A stretch of DNA of 64,000 bases from Ottelia alismoides (GCA_037367405.1 JAZKJV010004145.1:620001-684000); one strand, 5' to 3'; shown: positions 11,001-24,480, counted from the stretch's first letter. Numbers and translations: made by a program. The notes: a model not told the origin generated them from the letters alone.

Positions 11001-11848
11001 TTATACCTATCGAGTCTTTACCTTTCTTTATTGATTTAAGGTACTATGGGAAATTACGCTTCCAGTACCTCGACTTCTTGCAGTGGTGACTGACATAGAT
11101 TTTCTTTGATAGATTTTCTTTGATACCATTAGTGTGGAAGCATTGTAAGAGGAGCCAACAACTTGACTCTTCTTCTTCTTTTGGGTTGGATCCTTCCGAG
11201 ACATTTTCTTCTGACCATGCTTCCCTTGACATGTAAAACCATTGCACTACTAGAGTAATTATCTTTCTTCATTACATATTCTGCAGACTTGAATGAAGCC
11301 ATGAGTTCAAAATTAGATAATATCATTTTATTCATGTGGTATAGTACCACATAATTGGCTAAAGACTTAGGGAGAGATAGTAAAATGAATTCAGACTACA
11401 TGTCAGAGTCCATCACAGTCCCAAGAGTCTCCAGTTCCGTGAGGTAACCAAACATTTTGATTACATGTTCTCAGACTGAAGTCCCTTCCTACATCTTGCA
11501 ACAAATAAATTCTATCATGACATTATTTCCCCGAGTACAGTTAAGATCAATGAACATCTCTTTCAGATTATGCATTATATCTTGAAAAGAGTCCTTATCC
11601 ACATGTTGATTCTGACACATTGAATAAGGATCTTGGAATATAGCATCGAGCCAATGTATTATCTTCATCATATTTCATTGAACTTGGTTTCTTCCGGTGT
11701 ACCGGGATTGCATACTTGTCCTTAGAGAGAACATAAGAAATGTGATATGCTAAAGGACAAAATCTAAATTACGAATCGAATTCAAGTAATTTGGCTCGGT
11801 CAACTGGTTGAGCACTAGGAGCCTGCTTAGTGGGCTCAAGGATTTCAT
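11001..11848 (-). pseudogene. Element C gag remnant with decayed zinc knuckle
   Basis: The probable start is the ATG at 11,848 (MKSLSPLSRLL, then LNQLTEPNYLNSIRNLDFVL), which resembles the N-terminus of Angela-type gag. Further on are SFQDIMHNLKEMF, EHVIKMFGYLTELETLG, LPKSLANYVVLYHMNKM and LMASFKSAEYVMK, the usual gag helices in order. The zinc knuckle near 11,060-11,090 reads SHHCKKSRYWKRNF; three of the four CCHC ligands are changed. Stops and frame switches show it is dead. Confidence 0.85.
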
Positions 11849-13612
11849 TGTCTGAAATTAAGAATGAACTATATTAGAACATATCAATAAAAATACATTC
11901 AAAATTAAATTATTTGTTTAATTTTTTTAATAAAATTAGTCTTGCCTTTTCAACTCTGCAAGTTCATTCCTTTATTCACTTTAAAAAACAAGAGATATAC
12001 TTACCGCTACATCTCTAGAAAGAATTGGGATCTCCTTTTACCTTTGTTGCATCCCAGTAATATGAAAAATTGTAACTCATATAAAAAGAAGTTGAAACTC
12101 ATTCAACATTGCACGTCCAACTAGAATTTCCCAATTCGGTCTTTAATATCCAGGCTCACCACCCCTAAGGTGATGCTGACATGTTGTTAATTGAACCAAC
12201 CATCAACAAGATTACAACTCGCTATGTGCAATACAATATCACCCCAATAACATGAGGAACCGATATTGGGGTCACTACGTATACTGCCTTACTCTTTCAA
12301 GAAGCAAAGAGCCCAATCCATGTGTACTTGTATGCAAGAGCTGTCACTTTGGACAAGCGTCTCCTACATACAATCCATGGTGACGAAACCCTTCACCTTG
12401 ACAGGAGACCACATATGTCATTTATATGATCCTCCATATTGAAATTTAAATCAATTATTATTAATCATATTCATATAATTATTTCTTCCAAAGTAATCAC
12501 AACTCATAATAGAGTGTTTATTTTAATTGGATCTTATCAATTTAATGATATTCAATTAATTGTCAATACAATTCAATCAACCAAGAAATATTTAGGGTTT
12601 TCTTTATAGTACTATATAGTATACACCCTCACAAGTACATATTATTTTTTATTTTAGTAATTAGAATAAAACTTGACTTATTAATAATATTCATTCCTCA
12701 AAAATGGTTCTGACCAGTACACACAAATTATGCTGGGAGGGACCATTTCCTTGACATGCAAGACGCTGATTAGTAAACCAAGCAAACATAGTCGGACTAG
12801 ACTACTTCCCATTCTGATCGAGAACAATACTAAATATTGTCAATGTACTTGTGGTTTAATTGATCAACTTTGTTGACCGCTACTATACTATATAATAATC
12901 ACTCTTAAATATTAGCCATATCAAATTGATTTTGATACTAAATCTTCTAAGCATATCAAGCAACCATGTTTTGCATGTAAAAGTTCTCATATAACTATTA
13001 TAGGATAAACTAGAGTTTTCATGAAACATGCATTCAATGGACAATGACGTTTAACCAAATATTTTCATAATTATTAGGAATCAAATTAATCAAGGCAAAT
13101 TCATAATTTCCATTATTCTCATTGAGTTATAAACACATTAAGTAAGAATATTTGATGATCCAATCATCATCTGACCCATCTCCACTAAATATTGAATATC
13201 TAGGGCAAAGGGAGTCGGAATCACTTAAAATAAATTCGAGTGGTTTGCTAGTTTGATTCTATACTTAACACGAGAGTTTATTTCATGTTTCATGAAAGAA
13301 AACTTTAATAAAAAAATCATTTTCTTACAGATCTGTGAATACATGCAAAAACAATATCGCGGTAGAAACTCTACAAATTTTAGTTATGCACTTTTTATAA
13401 CGTTACTAGGATAATGTTTTTGGAATATATTTAGACATTTTAAATACATTTTAATAACAAGAAACATGCCCAAATAGTACACAAACAATAGATTTGTTAT
13501 TTTAGTCAAAAACTAATTCGAACTTGCAATTTATGCAAAACAACGAGCGCCCGAATCAGATATATAGTACCTCGTTCACCTAGGATTTTGGATCACATCA
13601 AGATCTCGAAAA
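11849..13612 (-). other. Leader of element C between primer-binding site and gag
   Basis: This is 1.76 kb without a reading frame of note. The part at about 12,090-12,440 matches, in reverse, the leader blocks of A (27,590-27,930 and 39,350-39,690) and B (50,200-50,550), including the text gtgacaaagcgaagggtttcg-like stretches and a hairpin with arms caatatc (12,234-12,240) and gatattg (12,262-12,268). The remainder (12,450-13,600) is AT-rich with nothing recognised. Confidence 0.65.
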
Positions 13613-13627
13613 AGGCTCTAATAACAC
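13613..13627 (-). promoter_or_regulatory. Primer-binding site of element C
   Basis: The plus strand reads aaggctctaataacact; on the minus strand this is a mutated initiator tRNA-Met site (compare ggctctgataccact for an intact one). It sits directly before the LTR end tgaatattatgg. Confidence 0.65.
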
Positions 13628-13628
13628 T

Positions 13629-14130
13629 TGAATATTATGGAGAAAACTTTAAGTTCATCACAGAAATGTTAAATTGCATCATATGTGATGGGAAGAGATT
13701 AATGATACTTGTTGCTTGGGGCAGTGCAAATTAAAAATTTTTAAATGATGAAACCACATGATCCAAGAAAACATCTTGAATCATTTCATCTATCTCAAAG
13801 AAGATACAAGAATACCTCTTGAAGTGTGTCTGCAATTGAATTCTAAGAATGAGATCATCTGTCTCAAGTCCGACTCGATGGAGGAGATGCTTGCGAGCAT
13901 GTTGATGATATGTGTCCATCACACAATCCAAGATATATATCCATGGAATATATCTCTGGGTTTTAGCACACAAAATCCAAGGTCTTCTTCATGTTACTTA
14001 AGCATTGAGAAAGACAAAGATCCATGACTGGTCGAAGTGGTGGCATGATGACGTAGCAATGATGATGATTCCCTCTAGGTCACCAAGTAGACAACCACTC
14101 TTGAGAGAGAGGGGGTGATGAGAATATGAA

Positions 14131-14165
<35 letters not shown>

Positions 14166-14802
14166 ACGCTTGAGAACATGACATGTAAAAGAATATCTAG
14201 GGCTGCCTCTTCTTTTATAATATTTTGGGAGTACATGGATCACAATCCATGTACAACAAAATCAATGGTTGGGATTGATTTGTGTTTCTTTCAATGGTCA
14301 TGATTTTGTTGTAAAATTTTACAACAACTATTAGTTTAGTTGATGTAAATATATATATATATATTGAATAATACTAAATATAAAGTAATTCAATAAAATC
14401 AATATATCAAGAAGGATTAGGAAGGAGGCAAAGCACATTCCAATTTGGGGAGATGGCCACTTCGAATCCTAATTCAAGGGTAGTCATCCACCATCCCAAT
14501 ATGGAAGGTGTTGTCCTTATTCCTATTATATGAGATCACATATCTCAATTAATCCTTCATTATATGCAAGAACATTTATTGCATATTATTTTACAAAATA
14601 GTGGAAAATTATTTTGTGATAATTTCAATCATGCCGATGGAATTTGTGAATCATATTCACACTCTCAAATAAATTGTAAATTGTATTTTCAATTAATTTT
14701 CAATGTGAATCCGATTCACATAAAATTTATTTTATAAATGTTATTTACCAATATATCTATCTAATATGTTATATATCACATTTATAATATATATGATTAA
14801 TA
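13629..14802 (-). repeat. 5' LTR of element C, interrupted
   Basis: It starts tgaatatt next to the primer-binding site and follows the left LTR for about 1.17 kb. The match ends near 14,802 after tatgattaata, where unrelated AT-rich sequence begins. Some 1.4 kb of the LTR is therefore missing or lies beyond the window's nested insertions. It contains an (AT)n-(AG)n microsatellite at 14,130-14,164. A splice-donor-like site (ttcaagag/gtattc, minus strand, GT at 13,815-13,816) is shared with other copies. Confidence 0.8.
14130..14164. repeat. (AT)n-(AG)n microsatellite
   Basis: About ten AT units are followed by about seven AG units inside the 5' LTR of C. It is absent from the left LTR, so it grew after insertion. 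Confidence 0.9.
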
Positions 14803-17800
14803 TGCAAAGTACTACCTGATGAATCTCCAGTATCCTTTATTATATTACTTTTGGTTCAAAACCTTAACTAATGTGTGTAAATAGCATTATTATGTGCAAA
14901 TTAACAATCAGTATTTATTCCATTTATTGTATATAGCATGTTGTTTTTAATGCAAAATTTACAGAATAAATAAAAGAAAGAAAAAAAATAACAAGGTATT
15001 TTATGATTCTAAACACCAAGACATAGACATCTTGGTGACTGGGTCGATAAGGAATAATGTAGGGGAAGATAAGGGCCAAAAACCCAAAAAAATTCCCTTT
15101 TATTTATTCTTCAATAATTCATATTTGGGATGTATTTTATTTTCTATTTTTTATATCTCAAATAAAGAAACTTTGTACATGAAAATTGAAGATAAAAATA
15201 CAAAAATTATTCCATACCAAAATAATATAATGTGTTCATTTCATACATTAAAAAATAGCTAAAATCCCAACGTCCTAAAACCATATCTCCTAAAAAAAAC
15301 TCAACATGTATCAAAATCCGCTTTAATTGTATAAAACATTTAATAATCTATTTAATGAAGGTGGTTAAGGTGTGAATGTTAGGTGTTGGACCCCTATCTT
15401 ACAATATACCTGAATAAAATATCAAATTTATTTGTTATTTATTATTTTCAAAATTTTATTTTTTTTAAATTTTGTAAATCTTATTTATAATATATAAATA
15501 TATACATATTTAGAATAGACGTAAATAAAATACAAAAAAATAGTGTACAAAAAATACCTATACTTGTACCTATATAATATATACTTGAATTTATATAAGT
15601 GAATGTAATATATCATAAAAATATAATAAGAATATATTTAAGTATAAAATAATTATAAATATATAAAATAATAAAATCAAAAATGTGAAATAAAAGTAAA
15701 ATACCAAAAACATAGATGGATATACCTATAAAAAACCCTAAAAATGAACTTGTAACAAGTTAACTCCTAAAAATAAATAAAAATCATATTAAATTACTAC
15801 AAAATAAAAAACATTTTTATTTTATAACTTTAATTTCATAAAAGTATTTATTATTTATTATTGAATTTTTGAATAATTTTACTCGCCTTTTTTCCGATTG
15901 GTCTAGGTGGGCCAACGAGAGGGATCTAGAGTTGACCCCGACTAAGTCTTCACCCTAGGCTTTTAGGGTTGTCAGACCTAGCTCTGACCACTTCCTCTCC
16001 TTTTTTTCTCACATCATTGCAAGAATCGATTAGGAATGATTCTTCTACATCTTTTCTTCCTCTTTCATCCCTCTTTCACGTATTTTTTATGCCTCCAAGA
16101 TTGGAGCTCTAAATCGATCATGCAACCTTGATCTTCCAGCTGCATGGCTCAATGTATAAAACCTTACCGTCTCCTTTCATTCAAGTTTTTGAATCCCTTT
16201 GGCCCACTCTCTCCCTTCCTTTTTGTACCCAATGACTTGAGGATGGTGACAGCATCTTTGCCGAGCATTTAGGTTTATCAAAGGAGTAGGTTAGTGGTGC
16301 AACCCACCATCTCCAGCCGCAGTCTACTGCTATGAGGTCTATCTCGTGGGCAAGCATCGTTCGAGGTAATTTTCTTTGCTTTTAGATTAGTGTTTGTCTT
16401 ATATTTCATTTTTTACTCTTCGATAAAAGATTCACTAAGTGTTTTAGCATAAAATACCAAATTTGTAGTTCATGGAGCTCCACTTCAACGAACCTTCCTA
16501 CTGTGCCTATGCATGTTTCGACCCCGCAGACCACCTCAATCTTGTTCCCCATTTCCTTCTCTTCATCCCAGGCCATTCCATTCACCCAGATCCTCCATGA
16601 TCTGGAGATCAGATGTCCCCCTTGGCCAATCACTTGGCACCTCACTGTCACACCTTAACAGCTGTCCATTTCACCAAATAAAGCCCCCAGAACTCCCTAT
16701 TTTTCTTGTGTGTTCTTCGCTAGATGGTTTTGAAGATTGATGGCCCATCAGGCTCAAATTTTATGCTTACCATAGATACCTGGATCCCCTTACTTTCCCC
16801 AAGCTCATTGGCCTTCATCGAAGTTCTGGCATAACTCCTGACATTGCCATCTGACGCAGAGGAGCCCCTTCCTCCATTTTGACCCTACTGAGACTCCCTT
16901 GTGGCTGTAGGAGCTAAGGAGAGTAGGCCAAAGTTCACCACCGTCAAGTTCTTAACGTGTTATTCCTCATGCCTGTCTACCCTCAGATCTTCGTGCCATG
17001 CCAGATCTGCCAGCCATTGTTGGATGCAACTCTCCTTGACCATTGATCTCTATCCAGAGGTCTAATCTCAGCCACTCTAGCCCAACTGTCTTCACACATC
17101 AACAACTCTCCACATGGATAAGTGAGCGGATATCACCTGTTGGATAATGCCTCTTTAGGGGTATTTTGCATTATTTGCCCCATGCTTTTGTATTTTAATA
17201 TTTAGTATGAAAATTTTCGTCCACGGTTTAAATATTTTGGAAAATTGCAAGTTGATCCATGGACTTTGTTGTAATTACATGTTGATCTCTATCAAGCTTA
17301 CATCACATGTTCTACCAAATGAGGTGGGCATTTTGCAGACAACCTCAAATGGGTTTTGTTATTTGTATTTAGTCCTTTTAATGTAAATATTAGCTATAAC
17401 TATTTGGATATTTTGCAAGAAAAACCTCGTACTTTATTTTAATTGAAATGCCCCTTCTAAAACATTAAATTTTTTGGTTATTTTCTATTTATTAAACCTG
17501 GATTCCTAGCTCCAACAAATCCACTAAAATAGGTTTATGTTCCAGTTTGCACATACTTTCACGTCGTATTTTTTATTTTGCAATTTAGGCCTTTTTCCTA
17601 TTTTATAAAAATCGAAAAGTGTACAAAATGTCCTTGTGTATATTCAAAAACCAATAAAAAATATAAAATTGTTTTGAAAAATCCCAAGAAATATATTTTA
17701 TTTTTGTTTTTGTTTTTCAACTTTATGACCCAAAACCCTATAAATAGAAAAAATCTAAAAAAAATAAAAAGCTCCAAAATCCTTTATAAAAATCCAAAAA

Positions 17801-19315
17801 GTTCCACAAGATACCAACACTAGTTAAGTTTATTTCTAAATTTTCTTTTAATTATTATTTATCGATCAAAATTGATTTGGAAAAATTTTGGACATTATTT
17901 GTTAATTTTAATTTCCAATTAATCAATCCTATTTATTTAAACCCATATTGGGGATATTTTTACTTTAAAATTATATAAAAATAGCAAATTACAAAAAATC
18001 ACAAAAATAGTAAAAATTAATTTAAAAACAAAGCATATTTCATTTGATATATTTTATTTATTTTTATTATTATTTATACATCTATTACCCTTTATTGTAG
18101 CCTTATATATTACTTGTATAATCTTATATTATATATTTAAAAAGAAAAAGAAATTAGAAATATAAATAATTAAAAATAATTTAAAAATTTTATTAAATTT
18201 AATATAGAAAATAAAAAACCACCTAAAAACAAATAAACAAGAAGAACACACAAATTTTGTGCATTAATTTGCCCAATCTACTATTTTCTCCCTGTGTTCA
18301 ACACACTACATACTTACACCTATATACATCCATTATAGAGTTATAATAAATTTCAACTACTTATATTTTGCTTTTCATTGCTTTATACATATTGTGGGTT
18401 AATTGTTGAATTAGTTGAATTTCGTGAATGGTCATTACATCGACTGCAATCTCACCCTATGAGACCGTACGACACTGGCATGATTAATCTCTTCAAATGG
18501 CAATGTTTTCGGGGAACAAATGCATACAAATTGGCTCTTTGTGTTTGTGCCATCTTATTTTTATTTTTTTCATTTTTCTATTTTATTTGATATTATCTAT
18601 GAATTGTGTAATCACTCTCTCTGTTGGAATTTGTTGCAAGGTACCCATGAATCAAGGGAGGCTCTTCTAGGAGTGCTTGTGCACCCACGTGACTTGAAGC
18701 AAGCCTTTCTAACTTAGCTGATAGAAGGAAGCGAAAAATGTAGACTTGGAGGGAATTTGAAGATTATAGATTTTTGTATTTTATTTTATTTGTTTATTTG
18801 TAATATAAAGTGAGAGAGAGAGAGAGACATAATATTGTAATAATTCATGACCCTTCAGACTTTCATACTTCGTGAGGTCTAGTGCCCGACCGATTTTTGC
18901 ATTGGGGCCTCATCCATTTTTGTCGCATTTTTATAGCATTTCTTTTCATTTGTTTCCCATGTTTTTTTTATTTTGTGTGATTGATCCCTAGCACTATTAT
19001 TTGTTTGATGACAAATTAAGGCCAAACACCTAATTAACATTTCATGCTCATATAGTTCTCGTTTACACTTAGTCAAATTTTGAATTGCTCTTCACTTAAA
19101 TTTGGAACCTCACAAAACGAGAGTCCTCCATACAACATATGTAGGACCCACTGTGGTGGGCACCAAGGAGGCTCTGAGACTGGACCCTTTGGTTCCTTCC
19201 TAGGGTTTTAGCATTTGGGTGTCACATTAATAGCAGTCTCTAGTTTAGGGAAATTTCATCGAATTGCATTTGCATAAAGATTGGTTTCAATTTCTCTTAG
19301 CATCCTTGCGTGAAG
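14803..19315 (+). repeat. AT-rich non-coding stretch, probable LTR of gypsy relic H
   Basis: This 4.5-kb stretch has no credible gene. It is very AT-rich at 14,803-15,880 and 17,150-18,360, with a moderately GC-richer part at 15,890-17,140. Its only open frames are short or low complexity. It precedes a possible gypsy primer-binding site (ttggcggcaaggtgagc near 19,318) and a protease relic on the same strand, so I read it as the long 5' LTR of a gypsy element that interrupted the LTR of C. A (GA)n run lies at 18,811-18,829 and a CACGTG box at 18,686-18,691. The LTR ends are not defined. Confidence 0.35.
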
Positions 19316-20700
19316 AGAGTTGGCGGCAAGGTGAGCATTTCTGCTTGGCATTAATCATCACTTTCACTTGCATTGCTTTTTCGAGTCTCTCCCTCTGATT
19401 TTGATCACCAATGAGATAAAAATAATTGATTCCCCAATAGGTTCATACATCCTTATTAAAAGTACAAAAAAAGTGATAACAATAAATAGGGACTACTAAT
19501 CTTACTTGACCCTAAAATCCACAAAGAAAAATATTTGTCTTGAGGAGAGTAACCCCTTCATTGCATTTGCATTTACTTTATCATGTACACACTAAGGAGT
19601 AGTGCCCAAATCCTAAGCCAAACTTTGTGTTTGTACAATTTTGTGTTTATCACCTAACACCAAATTTTGAAAAGACAAAAAGTCCGAAACTTTATGGTCC
19701 TCATCGTGTTGAGTAGGAAAATTGAGGGGCTTGTTTTGTGTGTATTTGATTGTGGTTGTTTGTGTGCATACTCGATCTTCACTTTGCATTTGAACCTTCT
19801 TCTCGCATCTCTTGATTGGATCATCATATTCTTTCTATTATTTTACTTTTGTTTTTGAGATGGTCGACTGGAGTGATTTTTTCTGGACTCTGTGGCTACC
19901 TCGTACTCTCCAGCCAGTCCACCTCCATTTTTCCAAGAGGACTTTGCTCCAGATTTTCTTGTACATATCCTCTTAAACCACTTTTGAGGTATCGGATTTT
20001 GAGCTTTACCCACCACTACCACCATTACACTTTGATAATCCACTTTTTCAGGAGGACCTTGCTCCGGAGTTGGAATATTTACTCATCACCCTCATTCCAC
20101 TCACCCAATACTAAGATTTTGGATCACCACTTATGCTGATTACACATGAGATCTTGACCCAAAAGATGAAGCATAGGAGACAAAGGATAGATGTCCTCAC
20201 TAGCTGAAATAAGAGCCTCGTTGTCGCTTCATTGTCTGATGATATGGTTTCATTTGAGGATATCTGTAAGAGCTTGCAATCATCCAAAATACAAAAAATG
20301 AGAAATTTTTAAAAAATACAAAAGGATTTTGGGAGACACATTGCCAAGTCATCCTATAAGGAAAGGGCACTCATGCTATATGCTTTGACCACACACAATC
20401 TCACACCAATTCCCACCTTTGCCCCAAAGGATCACATTGTATAGAATGCTTTTAGTCATCCTTATGTAGATGATGTTTCCGACCTCCTCTATTGTATGGA
20501 GGAAATCCAAAACTTCAAAAAATGTGACTGAACCTGAAGTGACAACTATTCATGAGATCATTGAAGCCCTACTTTGCCAGGCCATGGTCCAATTATCTGC
20601 TTCTAAACCCAAGAAGAGAAAGCAAAGGAGCATATCTGAATGTCACATTTTGACAATGGCCACTGCTCTATCTATCTCTCACCATCCACACACTAGGAAA
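19316..20700 (+). pseudogene. Possible gypsy H gag region, heavily decayed
   Basis: The stretch between the putative primer-binding site and the protease relic has many stops. Fragments such as PLFQEDLAPELEYLL (about 20,040-20,090) and HPYVDDVSDLLYCMEEIQNF (about 20,455-20,515) look like former coding sequence. No gag domain can be named with confidence; the assignment rests on position before the protease. Confidence 0.35.
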
Positions 20701-20719
20701 GGAAACATTGTCACACCCC

Positions 20720-20910
20720 TCGTGAGTTGCACTTGTTAATCTTATGATAATACTCTCCATGATGGTGGTGCTGCAAATAATATAATACCCTTCTCATTAA
20801 TACAGTCACTTTATCTTAGGCCTATCAAGAAAACTAGGATGACTATCCAATTCATTAATGGATCTAATAGGAGTTCGAAGGGTATTCTAGAAAACATTGT
20901 CATTAAAAGA
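20720..20910 (+). pseudogene. Gypsy-type aspartic protease remnant (element H)
   Basis: The frame reads LHDGGAANNIIPFSLIQSL, then RPIKKTRMTIQFINGSNR and GILENIVIK. This is the retropepsin pattern of plant Ty3/gypsy elements, in which the catalytic aspartate (codon at 20,761) is followed by GGA and then by NIIP and a TIQxxNGS strand. There is a stop or frame break before it. The relic ends at about 20,910, where the G1 unit begins. Confidence 0.65.
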
Positions 20911-20919
20911 CAATGAAAT

Positions 20920-23760
20920 ACAACTACTGTACTTTTTTGGAATTTTTGGAACAATATTTGAATTTTTATGAATTTTTGAATTTCAAACAGAGAAAAATGA
21001 CATCTTTTTTATTTTTTATTAATAATAATTGAAGGCAAAATACAATGAAAATTTTATGCTAAGAAGATAATCACATCAGGAGCATATCACAATTTGCTAA
21101 GAATTTTTGGACTAATAAAAACATTTATTTCAATGAAAAGAACAAGCAAATTATCGTTTTGCAGTTCAGGGACCAAAATGTAAATAAGTTTTGTTTTTGC
21201 ATCCATAAAATAATAAAATAAAGCACATGAGGGAGAATGCGTTATTTTACCAATATGTCACGTGCTTGGCAGGTGCTTGAGGATGGCAAGGACGCTTTTA
21301 CAAATTAAGAAACCTCGGTGGGTTTTAATGTAAATTTCCCAATTTTTTTAATGCCCTAGGATTTCTACTTCTTCTATCTTCGAATCACACAGGACCGAGG
21401 GATGGCAAGAGGCACCCGCTGCCTCTCTCCTTCTTCTCAAAGGCGGTGGGCGGTGCCGCCACTCGCAGGTGGCCGGGCGGCACGACGGGATGGCATCAAG
21501 GGGGCTGCAGCGACGGGGCTTGCAGGAGTAGCGGTGGGGAGGCGAGGCCGCTGCGTACGGGCCTGCGGTCTAAGGAGAGGGGCCACGGTAGGAGAGGGCG
21601 GCTTCGGCGGTGGTGTCAGTAGCTACGGCGAGCGGTGGAGCTCGGGGCCGCCAAGCGGAGGTTTGCGGAGGAGGCATGGGGCTCACGCTGGGAGGAGTAG
21701 CGACGCGACCTGGGCAGTTGGGTGCGGCTCCTGGATGTCATCCTGGGGTGCGGTGCGGTCGTCGCGACTGGGTGGCGTAGATCAGGCGACGTAGCCGATG
21801 GAGGCCGCTGCACGTGGAGGGAGTGCGGTCGGTGGGCGCCAGGCAGCGGAGGAGGAAGGCGGCGCCGCCTGGTGGGGCTTGGAGAACGAAGGGCGACGGG
21901 GGTGATGTCCCTGCAGCCTGTGCAAGTTTTTTTTGTTTTTTTTATATTTTTTGTAAATTTTTACGGTAATGATGTAAACAGTAAATAAAAAGAATAATTA
22001 TTTTTTGTAAATCAGAAAAACAGGAAATAAAAAGGATAAAGAATTTTTTTATTTTTTTTATTTTTATAACGATCCTCTATAACAAACGTTAGAGAACAAA
22101 AAGTAATTTTTTTATTTATTTACAAATCAGAAAAAGAAACGGGGATTCGGCGAAAGTGGAAGGATCGAATCTGACTCTCCGACCACCATGTGTGGTCGGA
22201 GTTGATAGATCGTGGGAGATAGAAATCGAAGGCGGAGAGATCGAGAAGATGAGATGAAAACTCGAATCGTAGGTGGATCAAATCGTGATGATGATTCTAT
22301 GATCTAAAAAAATGACAACAAAATAAAATTACGAAAATGAAGATACGAGTAAACTAGATGAAATAAGAAGAAAAATGATGACGGATCTCACATTAGGAGC
22401 AGAAAAATGATCGTGATCGCCTCGACGAAGGCCGACTCGCTGTCACCGGACGGCTCGGAGGCTAGACACCTTTTCTCGACAAGAAGACTCTCGGAGATCG
22501 AGCTCCTCTCACCAATGATTGATCAAGTTGGAATGATGAAGAAGGAGCCATATAAATAGAAAAGCGATGAAATTTGAATTTTGAGTTTTTTTGATAACAA
22601 GATAAGAGAGATAAAAATTGAAATGGATTTTTCAATTTTTTTGGTGCAAGAGATAAGAGAGATGAAATGAGAGATGAGATAAAATAGAAGAGAGGTGAAA
22701 TTATTTACAAAATTAACTAATTTTTTGAGTTTTCGTCTCTTTATTTATTGGAATTAAAAAATGTTATTTTTTTATGATGGTTAGTTAAAAATAGCAACTA
22801 TATCAATATACAATATACGTATATGACATTATATACAAGGGTAGATGAGTAAATTAGCTTTTTTTGTTTTATTTTTTTAATTTTTATTTTTATTTTAAAT
22901 AATTATTAAAAATATTTATAAATATGTTCAAATAAAATATGCACAAAATACATGGGAAAATTGCATAAACCACCCCAGAAAACCGACTTTTCAACCGTAA
23001 CTTCAAAAATTATGAAATCACAACTATTTTGAAGATAATTTAATTTATAACTCAATGGAAGTGATATTGGTTCAATTTGAGATCATATAGAGCCAGAATT
23101 GATCTTTCAATTAGTGCTTAGTGACTTTCTCCAAGTGTGACTACTTTTATTCTTTACATATTTAATTGTGCAATCATTTTTATTAATTAGGACACATTTT
23201 TATTTACAACTTTAATTTTGAAAGTTATTTGATTTGAGGTCAATTAAGGTACAAATAAATTAGTGTTAGTTTTATACAGATATACACACAATAAGGGAGA
23301 AATATTTACAACAACACACACAATTCTTTTTGGATTTTCTAATTAAGGGCCCTATCTCCCCTACTTTATTCCTGATCGATCGGGTCAAGTCTTGACCTTC
23401 TCTCGAGGTTCGGGTCAGCCTGTATACAGTCTTCCTTTTTTTATTTTATTTTTTTATTTTTCCTTTCTTTCTTTCTTTATTTATTTTAGGTTAAAATTAG
23501 TAAGAAGTGTACAATATTTACACATAAATGCATGTTAATAAGAATATGGAGTTATTGATATATGCAGGTGTTTTGTAAGGGATTTTAAGCTAAAATAAAT
23601 GAATAAAGATGAGGAATCGCATATTCATCATCCTCCTATGCTTTACGTTTGCTAGTCCCTTAGCAAACACTTATTTGAAAGAATAATGAAGAAGAAAAAT
23701 AAAGGGAAAATAAAGAAAGTAGGACAATATTGAGTATTAAACTTATCTTCATAAAATTGT
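20920..23760 (-). repeat. Gypsy-type non-coding unit G1 with GC-rich island
   Basis: The left edge (ttttttggaatttttgga, tatgaatttttgaattt) matches unit G4 at 57,575-57,630 and resembles G2 at 32,815-32,880. The order is the same in each: AT-rich text with a gggaccaaaatgtaa-type phrase, a GC-rich island (here 21,390-21,920), AT-rich text rich in aaaaa/ttttt, and a segment like ctcgacgaag...gagctcctctc. The island has open frames of 130 and 88 codons (21,402-21,794; 21,722-21,988) rich in Gly, Arg and Ser, which look like composition effects. The orientation is inferred from G4, which lies downstream of a minus-strand gag-protease region. Confidence 0.6.
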
Positions 23761-24480
23761 AGTTTGGAGCTCTGTCGGACCTTTGGATTATTGGTGTGTC
23801 GGAACTTCTATGAGACTCAGAATTTTAAAACCAACAGCCTTCAAGTTCTACACATCATTATCACAGTTTTGGCCCAGAAGTCATCTTAGATCGATCCTCT
23901 TCCCAAAGCATACCCTATAAACATTGAACAATCGACTCTTGTATGTGGAAGTTTTTAGCTCTTCCCATCCAGAATGCCAGACTACCATGCAAATATTTCC
24001 TTCTAAGGTCTGTCGTGCTGTGTTCACAATCGAAATGGAGGAGAAGTTAGAAGAAGGAGAAAAGAACTGGAGGTTGACCAGTGTAGTCACCTCTCCTTGT
24101 GAAGATGGCCAGTATAGCCGAGTCTCCACCAAGATCTACAGGTTTTCATGAAGCTTGGACCTTTTTGGTCAGATATTTATTTGGTAGTGGCTTCTTTGTA
24201 TTTGGATTTTTGGTGGTTCTGCTTGGATCTTGTTGTGCCCCAACTGATATAGAATCTTTTTTTCCGTACATGTTTTGGGGTCTTAGAAAAAATTGTGCCC
24301 AGCCGTCCATCCCTTTTCCGAAGCTTTATTTCAACCCGTACTCCAGTCTTTAGATTTCCACGCTACCAGAAAAGAAACTCACACAGCCTTCCAACATCCC
24401 GTCTGAGTTGAGCTAAGTGCATAGGGTGGGATTACAAATTAATTCCCTATTCCAGAGTTGTACCCAGAAATGAAGAGACC
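23760..24480 (-). repeat. Conserved 0.7-kb block K1
   Basis: This block repeats at 60,120-60,880 with the same order throughout: cctttggatta, cggaacttct, acagccttcaagttctacac, tctgtcgtg, cacctctccttgtgaagat, tttttggtggttctgcttgg, ttgtgccca and cagccttccaacatcc. Identity is high across the whole length apart from a 39-bp insertion in the second copy. A minus-strand frame at 23,881-24,132 (83 codons, ending FGKRIDLR) is matched by one at 60,239-60,526. The function is unknown; it is probably gypsy 3'-region sequence. Confidence 0.7.

Noticed and set aside
14130..14164. Tandem array that might be a satellite or CRISPR-like repeat
   Set aside because: It is a simple dinucleotide microsatellite. 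No regularly spaced repeats with unique spacers exist anywhere in the window.
17578..17823. An 81-codon lysine- and phenylalanine-rich frame
   Set aside because: AT-rich low-complexity sequence with no similarity pattern and no start context.
21402..21794. A 130-codon Gly/Arg-rich frame on the plus strand
   Set aside because: Typical translation of GC-rich non-coding DNA. It overlaps other open frames and has no domain.
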